A stretch of DNA of 64,000 nt from Chelonoidis abingdonii. Its lineage: Eukaryota; Chordata; Testudines; Testudinidae. The notes beneath the pieces were generated by a model that was not told the DNA's origin, searched no databases, and saw only the letters and a list, made by a program, of their open reading frames with translations. A program made the translations under genes and the position numbers. The stretch spans positions 173,769,058-173,833,057 of the forward strand of contig NC_133769.1 in the NCBI RefSeq assembly GCF_003597395.2, in the 5' to 3' direction. Below are positions 36,287 to 46,937 of the stretch, piece by piece (the first letter of the stretch is position 1; each line of letters starts with the position of its first letter).

Positions 36287-39027
36287 AGATTGTCAAAATA
36301 ACACAGACAGGTGTGAGAAAATCCACCCTGTATCTCTGCCAAAGCAGCCCTCTCCTGAAAAACATCTACTATTTCAGTGTTGATGCTTTCTGAGTAGAGA
36401 TGCCTAAATGTGCCTTTTCTTTTATTCTGAGAGAAATAGGGCATGGTCTTTCTGTGAACCACTGAGTTCAATGGGAATTTGAGGGCATTTGGCACTCTGT
36501 AGGCTCAGGCTCAAAATAGATTAGTTTGCACATTGAACTGTTTTGCATCTCACTGGCTATCCTTTGACCCCTCCGTACTGAGATGATGGGGAAAGTATTT
36601 TAGCATGCAGTGAGCTCTCTACATTTTACGTGACAAAATTTTAGTAACTTTAATTCTTCTTTCCAAATATTTTCAACTTTATGATTTTTTAAAAAATACA
36701 ATAATTATAATATTTTGCTCTTCTGTACCTTTACTGTGAGGATTGCATAGTGTTTAGCAAGCCTTTGTGGGGGGAAGGGCACGACTATCCTTTGTTCTGT
36801 ACATGTTCAGGGGAGTTAGAAGGATGTAACTTGTCCCTTACTCACCTCTGTAGGCTTCACATCTAGTGGTATCAGAGTTGGAAGCAGAACAGCCTTGCAG
36901 GACATTTCCATTTCCTGTGCAGGTGGGTGGAGAGAGAATGGGCAGGAGTGAGGAGTGGATAGAACCTTTGGCAACAGCGAGCACTAGTTGAGCCAACGAC
37001 GGGAAGGGGTAGGGAGGCAGTGATCTGAGCTAGTAGCAAAATACTTCCTGTATGGAGCAATTTGGGAGTCGGGGAGAAATTGTGATTCAGTCACAGTTTC
37101 CTCCTCAGTCTGGTCCTAGGACATTGCAGTTTATAATCTAGCCCTTTATTTGTGGGCATTTCTGTAGCGCTCATCACTGTGCTGAGTTCCTTCATTAAGT
37201 GCTTAACAACAATCCTGTGAGAGAGAATTACAACAAGATTCCTATTTCAGTAGCTTCTCTGATTGACCATAGGAAGAACTGACTACCTGAATCTGGCTCC
37301 ACAAGGAGTTCGGGAGCATGTTTGCTGAAAAGAATAAAACTCAGGGAAAAATAAAATTCTCTTGCTCCTGAAGTACAAGGACAGTGGCCAGAAGTTGCAA
37401 AATATCAGTCTTGCAAGATTTAACATGTAATAAAAAGTCAATAAATGCTTTCAACTAATCTAGAGAATTTATTGTATAATAAAAATGAATTTCTGTAACA
37501 CTAATAATTTGAAAGGTAACTTGACACATCTGAATATGGTTGGGCTGTGCTTTTTATTTAAGGTTCATAACAATAACTTTTAGATTTGGGGCAGGGTTTA
37601 TTTGTTATGTAATAAACATCTTTGCTAGAATAATGGAGGTCTGTACCCTCCAATTCGTTTTATCTATCGGTTGCCACTGCACTCAATTTTATGGCAAGTT
37701 GTTTTTGTTCCATTTTTTTGGATGTAGCTTTTTTTGCTTGTACAGTTCTGTAGTCAGCAGTTTAACCACAGACTGAAAATGGGATTTGCCAAATTTTGTA
37801 ATGCTCTACACAAAATCCTATTTTGCATTGTTCAACATAAGAGGGGCATAGGAGAAAAACTGCATTTCTCACTACAATTGTGTGTCTCCCCAAAGGCTAT
37901 GGCATGGCCTTAATCTGCCAGCAGGTTTCCTCCTAAGGCCCACTTTGGAATGAGAACTGTAGAGCACAAAAGGCCAAATCTTACAGATGACTGAGCGGGT
38001 GAGCATAAGAAATAGCAAGTTTCTACTGGGGTTTCTAAGGCGCTTACACCAGTGAAGGATAGATGGAGTGCAGCATGACCCAGATACCTGGTATTCTCCC
38101 TGTGCCAGGGATCGAGGAGGCAAAAGTGCCAGAGCAACACACTTGGACCTAGGAGAGTTCTCCTATACCAGAGGAATTCTCTGCTGGGCATTTGTGGAGA
38201 ACTTACAGCCCTTTTATGCCACTTGAGCAGCATAAAGGGGCTGTAATATAACTACAGAAACTGGACCATTATGAATATATACTCATGTAAATGAGTGGAG
38301 AATCAGGCCCCAAGTCAGCTACTTAAAAAGGATTTGGGGCAAACGTATTTTGGAACCACATGTTGTTTCTGAACACTGTTACTTGAACAGGGACATAGCA
38401 TTGGTTAGAACTATTTATACCAGAATTCCCACTCTCCAAACTGCTTTCTCTCCTTAACAAGAAATTCCATAGAAATCCTTTACCTTATTTTTGACCACCA
38501 TGATGGTTTGTCCCAGATGTCTGTACACAATGGGGCATGTCTGCACCCTGGCCACAACCCAGCTTGTCTGTTTGCAGTTGCCATTTCCACCCAGAAAACA
38601 AAGTTTGGGTGCAAATCTGAGCAACTGCAACTCTAGCTACCTCCCTTCTGCCTGTAATCTGGTAGTTTAGAGATGCCGACGCAGACCTGTGCCCATAGTT
38701 GATTAAGTGTATAAAAATTCAGGTGCGGATTGTCCTGGCAACAGGGAGGCTACCATTCTAAAAATGTATGTCAGTATGTGAACAGACTCCACTCTGTCCC
38801 ACCCCAAAACCAAATCTTGGCTACGTTCCTGCTTCAAAGTGCCTTCTTTGCTTCCCAGAGAGTTACAAAGCATATTTTGGTTATGGGCATCCTCATTTTT
38901 TGTGTTGGATAGCCACAATAGGATTTTTTCCCCTTTGCTAGCATTTTTCTAATAACTAATATTTTTCCGAATTAACACAGGAATGCCTAACCAGAGCAGA
39001 CAACATTGACGTATATGCGGTATTTTT
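36287..39027. other. Intron 1 DNA, no exon seen
   Basis: No supported exon. A weak MIR 3'-half-like stretch (37150-37260, minus orientation, AACAACAATCCTGTGAGAGA) is the only repeat hint. Confidence 0.5.
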
Positions 39028-39130
39028 TGTATCCGTGTTGGTTCCAGGATATTAGAGAAACAAGGTGGGTGAGGTAGATCTCTCACCAGCAGAAGTTGGT
39101 CCAATAAAAGATATTATTTCACCCACCTTG
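39028..39130. mobile_element. Penelope-like element 3' tail with internal inversion (hairpin)
   Basis: Positions 39028-39076 carry the family tail in minus orientation (GTGTTGGTTCCAGGATATTA, then CAAGGTGGGTGAGGTA). Positions 39077-39130 carry overlapping tail sequence in plus orientation (AGAAGTTGGTCCAATAAAAG, then TTTCACCCACCTTG). The arms 39061-39076 and 39115-39130 are near-perfect inverted repeats around a 38-base loop. Confidence 0.75.
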
Positions 39131-40602
39131 ACTTTTTAACATTTACATGATGGTGTTTTACTTTAACTTGAAAAAGTTTATTAGTTGAAAAATCAGTTAT
39201 TTTAGCCAATCAGTGATCCTTCTGAATGTCTTTCATACCTCATGTTATTGGGGAATGTTTAGTGACTAATGAAGCTGGTATTATCAAATCCTTGTACTTT
39301 AGATCTTGAAAATTGACTGTTGATAGGCTCTCTGCTCCAGTTTTTATGAAACATGGGCTATCTCAGGATGATTCTCTTTGGCATAACACTTTGGTTAATT
39401 GTTTTTCCTTCAGATACGGAATGTATTTATTTTGTATTCAGTTTACTATAGAAGTTTGAACCTCCCATCTTCCTTGAAGTGCTGCCCCTTTCAGATGGAG
39501 AATCTAATTCTGATCCCTGGCTAGTTTTACACCCAACTCTTTTGTCTTCTGTGAAATTACTCCTGATTTAGCTGGTATACATGAGAACAGATACAAGTCC
39601 CTAAATTTGTAGTTTCTTTGTCAGTGGGCCTGTATATCAAACACATCTCAAACCCCTTCCTTTTGCTAGTTCCTTGTACCACAATACCTACAAAAACGCA
39701 AGCAAACTTTTATTCCATCAGTGTTATGTTCCTGTTCCAAGCTCTGGGAAGAGATTCATTCTGACAATTTAGCACAGCCTGAACTGAGGTAGCTTATTAT
39801 GGTTTCTCTTAAATTGGGAAGTCGACTACTCTGGAGCCCAAAGCAGCAGGCAAAGAGGCAAGGCTCTTAGGAAAGAACATGTGGTTAATAGACAGCATTG
39901 CTGGCACGTTGCCATATGGCATAAATAGCCATAGTGTACTGTACAGCGAACAAGTCCATTATGTGAAAGGACTAAAGCCATTGAATTCCCAAAGCTGGGA
40001 TTGTGATTGTTGCTCATTTTGTAGATCTCTGTGATATTTAAATACTGGCAAGCAACAAGGTTATGAAGTCTCTCTCACTGGTATTTAGCATTGTTTTAAA
40101 AACAGTCACATGCTGTGGACTAGTGCAATGCACTGAGGTATTAGTTAGCTGTTGATTTTTATCTCTATCTGCACTCATTTCTCCTTGGTATGATATTGCC
40201 ATTCTTTTATGACAATTGTATGCCAATGACACCCCTCACTCCCCTGATGAGGCATAAACATTTTGTAGAGAAGAAAAGCAGCAATATCTGGCATTGTATC
40301 TGTTCAGCTGGAGTCCACATTGCAACTTCCACAGTAACAAACCGACCAAAGAATTAAATATTGCAATGCTAGTTAGGCTGGAGGTTTGGAGGAATGAACA
40401 GCAAGTTCTTATGGCAACATTTTAAATAAGACATCGGCTCTATAATACCAGCTGGCATGGAAATAGAATGTGTTTCCGAGCACTCTCAGTGATGTCAGTG
40501 AGAGTTGAGGAAGCTGAACATTGTGCAGGGCTGGGCTCAGCAGACTTTAATCTCAGAGTACTTAAAACATTAATGAAATAAACTTCACAACTCTGAGGTA
40601 GA
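39131..40602. other. Intron 1 DNA, no exon seen
   Basis: No supported exon. It includes a diverged palindromic MITE at 39496-39602 (TCTAATTCTGATCCCTGGCT, ATTACTCCTGATTTAGCTGG). Confidence 0.5.
39496..39602. repeat. Diverged Chompy-like MITE
   Basis: It has the same TTCTGATCC...TTACTCCTGATTTA order as the copy at 35302, with more changes. Confidence 0.45.
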
Positions 40603-41285
40603 TAAATAACCCAACCATTTTAGGAATGTGGAGACGCGAAGACTTGGAGAGCTTAAGTGAGTTGCCTGAGATCACACAAGGTGAATCAATAGAAGAACTG
40701 TCAGGGCCGGTGCAACCATTTAGGCGATATAGGTGGTCACCTAGGGTGCTGAGATTTGGGGGATGCCATTTTCTTCGGCAGCAACCGCAGCAGCCAGATC
40801 TTCGGCTGCCCCGGTCGCTGCCGGCATTTAGACGGAGGGAGCTGGGGCAGGGGAGCGCGGGGATGGCCGCCTGCAGCAAGTAAGGGGGGCGGCAGCACAC
40901 AGGGGAACTCCCCGCCCCAGCTCACCCCTGCCCTGCCTCCTCCCCGAGCACGCCGTCGCTGCTTCACTTCTCCTGCCTCCAAGGCTTGTGGTGCCTAAGC
41001 TGATTGGCGCCGCAAGCCTGGGAGGCGGGAGAAGTGAAGCAGCCTCAGGTTGCTCGTGCTTGTGCGCAGAGCAGGGGCGAGCCTGTGCGAGGGGGTGCCT
41101 CAGGGTGGGGGGTGGAGAGCTGCCGCAAGGGGGGCGCCTCAGGGCGGGGGCGCGGGGAGGAGTGGGGGGTGCAAGGTGGCAGTTTCACCTAGGGCGCAAA
41201 ACATCCTTGCACCGACCCTGAGAATTATAAAGACACCAAGAGTTATGACTCTCAGTGCCTTGTCCTAACCATTAGACACTTCATC
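40603..41285 (-). repeat. MIR/CORE-SINE interrupted by a hAT element
   Basis: On the minus strand, 41285-41221 resembles the MIR head (ATGGTTAGGACAAGGCACTG). 40701-40603 continues with TGTGATCTCAGGCAACTCAC and CTTAAGCTCTCC in MIR order. The 519-bp hAT element at 40702-41220 splits it. Confidence 0.65.
40702..41220. mobile_element. hAT-type transposon with CpG-rich interior, inserted in a MIR
   Basis: The termini CAGGGCCGGTGCAA and TTGCACCGACCCTG are inverted. The 8-bp flanks AGAACTGT (40694-40701) and AGAATTAT (41221-41228) differ by two transitions, as expected for an old target duplication. The interior is rich in CpG (CGGCAGCAACCGCAGCAGCC, GGGCGGGGGCGCGGGGAGG). The overlapping open frames on both strands here are by-products of this composition. 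Confidence 0.88.
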
Positions 41286-41829
41286 CCTCCTCCCTTCCCC
41301 AGATTAATAAAACAGGGAGGTTAGTAGCTTGATTTTGGAGAGGCCATGCATCCACAGGTCCCACTGAAATCAACATCTCTGAAAATCGGGCCATGTGTTC
41401 AGTGCACTTGCAACAGTTTATGCCATCACTGACTTTACTGAAGTGGTTCCTGGTTATACTAATAGTATTCTTGGATATAATAATTTCTCTTACAGAAAAA
41501 AATATGGTCATGTAAATAGCTGCACATCTTAGCTACTTTTTTTCTAACTTTATGCAGTTCACCTGATTTTCATGTTAAAACACATAAGATCAAATTTAAA
41601 TATATAATTTTGTTCTTAATTAAGAAGTATTTTAATTGAATATTTAAAAAACCTGCTGGTCTGCCCTGATATAGACCAGCTGAAGATCTGGCTGGATGTT
41701 TGTTTATATTACATTTAATAAGTTGGTCAGGTTGATTTTACAAATCAACATGCTGTCTTAGTATACTATGGTATATGTACCACCCATCTAATCAAATATT
41801 TGAAGTGATTTAATTATGTGAGTCAATAG

Positions 41830-42597
41830 CAGGGGTGGGCAGACTACCGCCCGCAGGCCACATCTGACCCACGGGACTGTCCTGCCTGGCCCCTGAGCTC
41901 CTGGCCCGGGAGGCTAGCTCCTGCCCCCCCAACTATCCTCCCCTCCCCTGCAGCCTCAGCTCGCTCACAATGCTCTGGGTGCAGGGCTGTGAGCTCCTGG
42001 GACAGCGCAGCAGCAGAGTGTGGCCTGACCCAGTCTCTGTGCTGCATGGTGGTGGCGACGGTGGTGGCAGCATGGCCCAGCTCCAGCCAGGTGGTGCGGC
42101 TGTAGAGCCACGAGCCACCGGTGCTCCAGGCAGCGCCGTAAGGGGACAGGGATCAGGGGGGTTTGGATAGAGAGCAGGTGAGTTTGGGGTGGTGGTCAGT
42201 GGGCGGGGTGTGGATAGGGGTGGAGGCAGTAGTCGGGGACAACAGGAGTTTGAATGGGGGGCAGGGGTCCCGGGGGGGCACTCAGGGGACAGGGAGAAGG
42301 GGTGGTTGGATGGGGCAGGGGTCTCCAGGGGGCTGTCAGGAATGAGAGCAGGGGTTGGATGGGGCGGCAGGAGTCCAGGGCAAGTCAGGGGACAGGTAGC
42401 GGGGGTGTGTGGATGGGGCAGGGGTCTCAGAGGGGTCGTCAGGGAACGGGGGGTTGGATGGGGCAGGTGTCCCGGGGGAGGGGAGGCTGGGCAGATAGGA
42501 GGTGGGGGCCAGGCCATGACCCCCTCCCCTAACTGGCCCTCTATACAGTTTACGAAACCTAATGCGGCCTTCAGACCAAAAAGTTTGTCCTCCCCTG
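41830..42597. mobile_element. hAT-type transposon, G-rich interior, exact 8-bp TSD
   Basis: The 768-bp element has termini CAGGGGTGGGCAGACTA and AAGTTTGTCCTCCCCTG and perfect 8-bp direct repeats GTCAATAG (41822-41829, 42598-42605). The interior carries imperfect repeats of GGATGGGGCAGGGGTC(TC). Because these lack stop codons they create a 194-codon proline-rich frame on the minus strand, which is not a gene. Confidence 0.93.
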
Positions 42598-42605
42598 GTC
42601 AATAG

Positions 42606-44873
42606 TCTCTGCAATCTGACATATTATTTTATTATAATCCAGTAAGTCCTTGGGAAAAGATTTAGGCTACAAATTTCTAATTCACATTTTTATTTATCTT
42701 TGTTCTTACATTTTATGTTCTAGGGAAAAAATTTCTGCCCTCTAGATTTCTAGCACGATGGATCATTTTGTGACACATGCCGTCTAGTTGTATCAGTCAT
42801 TTTCCTCTTCCATGCCTTTGTGCCATGCATTGTGCCTGTTGCAGCCTAATAAGGTCTAGCTGAATTAATTGTTTGCTGTGTACTGAAGTATGTAGAAGTG
42901 AGATTGTATGTTTTTGCTCTTCCTCTGGGCCTTAGAAAAAATGAGCTGGATATCTCATGACTTTTTTTTCCAGTGAGCAAAATATTTATTTAAAAAAAAG
43001 TAATACATGGGGTGGGGGGGGAGGAGAGTTGTGTATTTCTAGATACAGGTAAAGATGTTCATTCTTTCTGGGTGAAAAATCTCTTTGAAGGCTGTTTCTA
43101 GGGGGAAAATATTCTATCTTCAAATTTGAGTTAGGTCCTTGGTAACCTAAATCTCTGAGAAACAAAATTATCTCTTATTAAAATTATCTCTGTGTTCCTA
43201 TGCAGTGGAAGTCAGACTGAGATTTTCTCACCTCCAGTATGAATCCCAGTAGACAACTGATGACTCCACAGAGCAAAGGACAAGATGTTTTATAAGGACA
43301 ATCAATATCCCCCATGTTTTTTTTCTTTGACTGTTTTCCACCCATGCTTTCTTCCTTTTTATCTCCCCCCATTTAACAGAGAAGGAGAAATTGGCTGTGT
43401 TTATAATGAGTGGGGATAACCTGTAGACAAGTGAGGGCACATAAGGCTTTCTGATCCCTTTCCACCAGAGATGTAATGTGGAATAGACTTGTCAGTCCTT
43501 GCCCCTCTCAGCACAAAATGATGCAGGGATGTACAAAATGATATAGTACAAAGTTGATCAATAAGCTCGGCACATAATTATCTACTGTTTCAGAATAACA
43601 GGTCTGGAGCATAGCTTTTGCCTTCTTGAATTTATCAGTTTATAAATATTTGCAAGTTTTAGTGAAATGTGTAGGATGCATGTGAAAGTGGTGTGCCTGG
43701 TGCCTCTATTTTGAGGGATGGGAAAACTGGAAGCAGGGACAAAAGGAACTAGAAGTTAGATGAAGACCTTTATTGCTCTCAGCTTGTGCATTCAACATGC
43801 TGCAGATGATAACCTGGCTGCTACTGCTTAATACTGTGCTTTTCAACACCTCACTCCCCTTTGGAAGAATTCCCTCTTCCCCCCCAGATGGATACTATTA
43901 GCTAATTTGGTTGCTATTTTTAAGTCTAAATTGCAGACTTTCTCCTGCTATGTAATTTGTTTGTTCGTTCTAACTTGGTTAATGCTATGCTAACTTGGGA
44001 ATAGTACTATATAAATGAATGGTATGTACACTAATGGTTAGGATGATGGAAACTTCAAACATGTCATTTTTATTTGTGTTGATATAAAGAGGCCAACTCA
44101 GACAACATATCCACACATGCAGATATCAAAGAAGGGGAACAACATGTGTCTGAAAGGAATGCAGCTGAGCCTCTTGGACATGCAATCAAGTTAACTCCTT
44201 AACTATGAGGTGTAGGTTAAAGTGAGTGTGTTATAACCATAGGCTGTTTTACTTAGTGATAGCCATAAAATCATAAAATGCATGGGAAAATCCAATGTGC
44301 TAGGAGTGGGTACCTTATCCTCTCCCCCCCCCCCACGTCTGTCATACCTGTATGCGTCCCTTGTTTATGTCTTGCCTTAAAACTCTATTTCTTCAAATAA
44401 TAATACCTATCTTGGGGGGGTGCAACCAAGCTAATTACTGGTGTCCTCTGTGGCCAGTTTCTAGTGTGATTAAGAGGATAAAATGAACAGCTCCCAGAGG
44501 TTAAAGACCTGGGATTTTGTTGATGGACCTGAAGCTCTGGGGACTGGGTGAGACATTGTGGTCCTTGTGGGCCAAGGTTGCAACCATTCTGCACCCTCTG
44601 TCTTCTCCTTGTATGAAACTATAATGTTTCATACATACTCAAGTGTGGTAATTGTTAGCTACTGAGAATTTTTTAATGGCAACCATGGTAGGTAGCATCT
44701 GATATAAGTGGGGTGCTATGTGACCGGACTCTCTTTGGTCATCATTAGTCTGATAGAAGAGAGTTTGTGAAGAATGGCAGTTGGAGCTGGGCAGGAGACT
44801 GCCAGATCCTAAATGCTTAGTCAGGATGATTGGTGGATTTGCTTTGCTGTCGAGCACTCTGACTCAGACCTGG
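42606..44873. other. Intron 1 DNA, no exon seen
   Basis: No supported exon or named repeat. It includes short homopolymers such as the C run at about 44324-44334. Confidence 0.5.
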
Positions 44874-44876
44874 TCT

Positions 44877-46934
44877 ACACTACGCATTTAAACTGAATTT
44901 AGCAGCGTTAAACTGATGTAACCCTGCACCCGTCCACACAACGGGGCCCTTTATATCATTATAAAGGACTCTTTAAACCGATTTCCATACACCTCCCCAA
45001 CGAGAGGAGTAGTGCTGAAATTGGTATTGCCAAGTCGGATTAGGATTGGTGTGGCCGCAAATCGACGGCATTGGCCTCCGGGCTGTATCCCACAGTGCAC
45101 CATTGTGACTGCTCTGGAAAGTAATCTGAACTTGGATGCACTGGCCAGGTAGATAGAAAAATCCCCATGAACTTTTGAATTTCATTTCCTGTTTGCCCAG
45201 CATGGAGCTGTGATCAGCACGAGTGGCCATGCAGTCCCAAATCCAAAAAGAGCTCCAGCATGGTCCGTATGGGAGATACTGGAATCTAATCGCTGTATTG
45301 GGGAGATCAATCTGTTCTATCAGAGCTCGTTGCAAGAAGATGAAAAGACCAAAGCATTTGAAAAAAATCTCCCAGGCTATGATGCAGAGTACAGCACAGT
45401 GCTGTGTGACAAGCGTAACGGAAAGCCAAAGAATTCAAATGGACACTCATGGGAGGGAGGAGGGAGGGAGGAGGATGAGGAACTCCGCTATCCCACAGTC
45501 CCGCAGTCCTCTGAAAAGCAATTTGCATTCTCTTGTGAGCTCTCCAGTGCCTCTTAGGGTCATAAAACATTGCCGGGATGGTTCAGTGGTATATCTCGTC
45601 AATTTACCCCCCCACCCTGGAAAGAAAGAAAAAAAATCATTTCTTCCATTTTCATTGTCACTGTATGTCCTACTGCATGCGCTGGTAGACGCAGTGCCCG
45701 GCACTAAACAGCAGCATCCCTCTCTTCCTTTCTGAAATGGCAGACCGGTACAAAATGGTGAAACCGTCATTATCCCGGAGTGCTCCTGCTGGCCTCAGTG
45801 AGTCGCCGGGCACCTGAGAAAAATGGTAATGACTCCTGTCAATTTCTGGCAGATGGTAAAAATGCTGGTAATGTCGTCTCATAGCAGCTGAAGCCTAAGC
45901 TCCATCAGCCCCTACCCCTTTCTGTCTAAAGAAAAGATTCTGTACTGCTGATATCATAGCAGCGGAGGCGCCCTCCCTCATTTATCTCGCAAAAAGTCAG
46001 TGTTTCTTATTCCTTCATTCTTTATTACTTCATCACACAAAGGGGGACATTGCAATGGTAGCCCAGGAGGGTTGGGGAAGGAGGAAAGCAATGGGTGGGG
46101 TTGTTGCAGGGGGACCCTCTAAATGGCATGCAACTCATCATTTCTGTGGGCTCTGCTGGTCTGACCGGAACGGCTTGCTCTCTGACTCTCTAGTAGACTT
46201 GCCCGATATTCTAGGCAGGACTGACTCTATTTTTAGACAAAACATAAAGAAAGGAATGACCTGGGAGTCATTCCCAATTTTGTCATGCGCCCCCCGGAGC
46301 CTCAGCCGAGCAGCCAGGGCACCCATGAAGCAGCAGATGGTACAAAATGATTGATAACCGTCATTGCCAATTTTCCAATTGCAAAGGGTACAAAATGATT
46401 GATAACCGTCATCTCATCGCAATTTATAATGGCAAACGGGCAATAGGATAGTACCATCTCTGTCTACTTGCAAAGCAAATAAATGCTGCTGTGTAGCTCT
46501 GCAGTACGCCTCTGTCAGCGCATCCAGTAACACATATGGTATAGTGACAAAGCAAAATGGTCCATGGCTGCCATGCTATGGCAATCTGCCAGGCAATCCA
46601 GGGAAAAAGGCGCGAAATATTGTCTGGCGTTGCTTTCACGGAGGAGGAATGAGTGATGACATTTACCCAGAATCACCCAAGAAAACTGTTTTGCACCATC
46701 ATGCATTGGATCTCAACCAGAATTCCAATGTGGGACACTGCAGGAACTATGGATAGTACGGGATAGCTACCCACCAAGTGCAGCCGCTCCAGAAATCGAC
46801 GCTAGCCTCGGTACATGGATGCACACCACTGAATTAATGTGCTTAGTGTGGCCGCGTGCACTCGACTTTATACAATCTGTTTTACAAAACTGGTTTATGT
46901 AAAATCGGAATAATCCCATAGTGTAGACATACCC
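44877..46934 (+). mobile_element. PIF/Harbinger-type element, copy 1 (2.06 kb)
   Basis: It begins GACCTGGTCTACACTACG. It ends CATAGTGTAGACATACCC, whose complement GGGTATGTCTACACTATG partly matches the start. TCA is present at both flanks (44874-44876, 46935-46937), a 3-bp target duplication consistent with PIF/Harbinger. The 5' third holds a frameshifted Myb/SANT-like gene remnant (45210-45450). The 3' part is non-coding, with a 25-bp duplication beginning GTACAAAATGATTGATAACC (46341, 46388). A full-length related copy in opposite orientation lies at 60681-62667. Confidence 0.85.
45210..45450 (+). pseudogene. Harbinger-associated Myb/SANT-like protein remnant (copy 1)
   Basis: The frame carries the family start RAPAWSVWEILESNRCIGE. 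A one-base deletion separates it from the upstream MQSQIQK frame, and later residues (KTKAFEKNLPGYDAE, CDKRNGKPKNSN) are strongly diverged. The Trp of the APAW block is kept, but the later QC..K.K.L helix motif is gone. Compare the better-preserved relative at 47249-47824. Confidence 0.65.
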
Positions 46935-46937
46935 TCA

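Noticed and set aside
40562..41221. Alternative CpG-island promoter with coding exons
   Set aside because: The CpG-rich frames fall inside a hAT element with inverted termini and a target duplication, and none shows conserved protein sequence.
41933..42517. 194-codon proline-rich open frame on the minus strand, plus overlapping frames on the + strand
   Set aside because: It lies wholly inside the hAT element at 41830-42597. The length comes from G-rich imperfect repeats without stop codons, open in several frames at once, with no domain.
45210..45735. Intact host gene in copy 1 (frames of 115 and 170 codons)
   Set aside because: They are two frames of a frameshifted Harbinger Myb/SANT-like gene running into non-coding transposon sequence.
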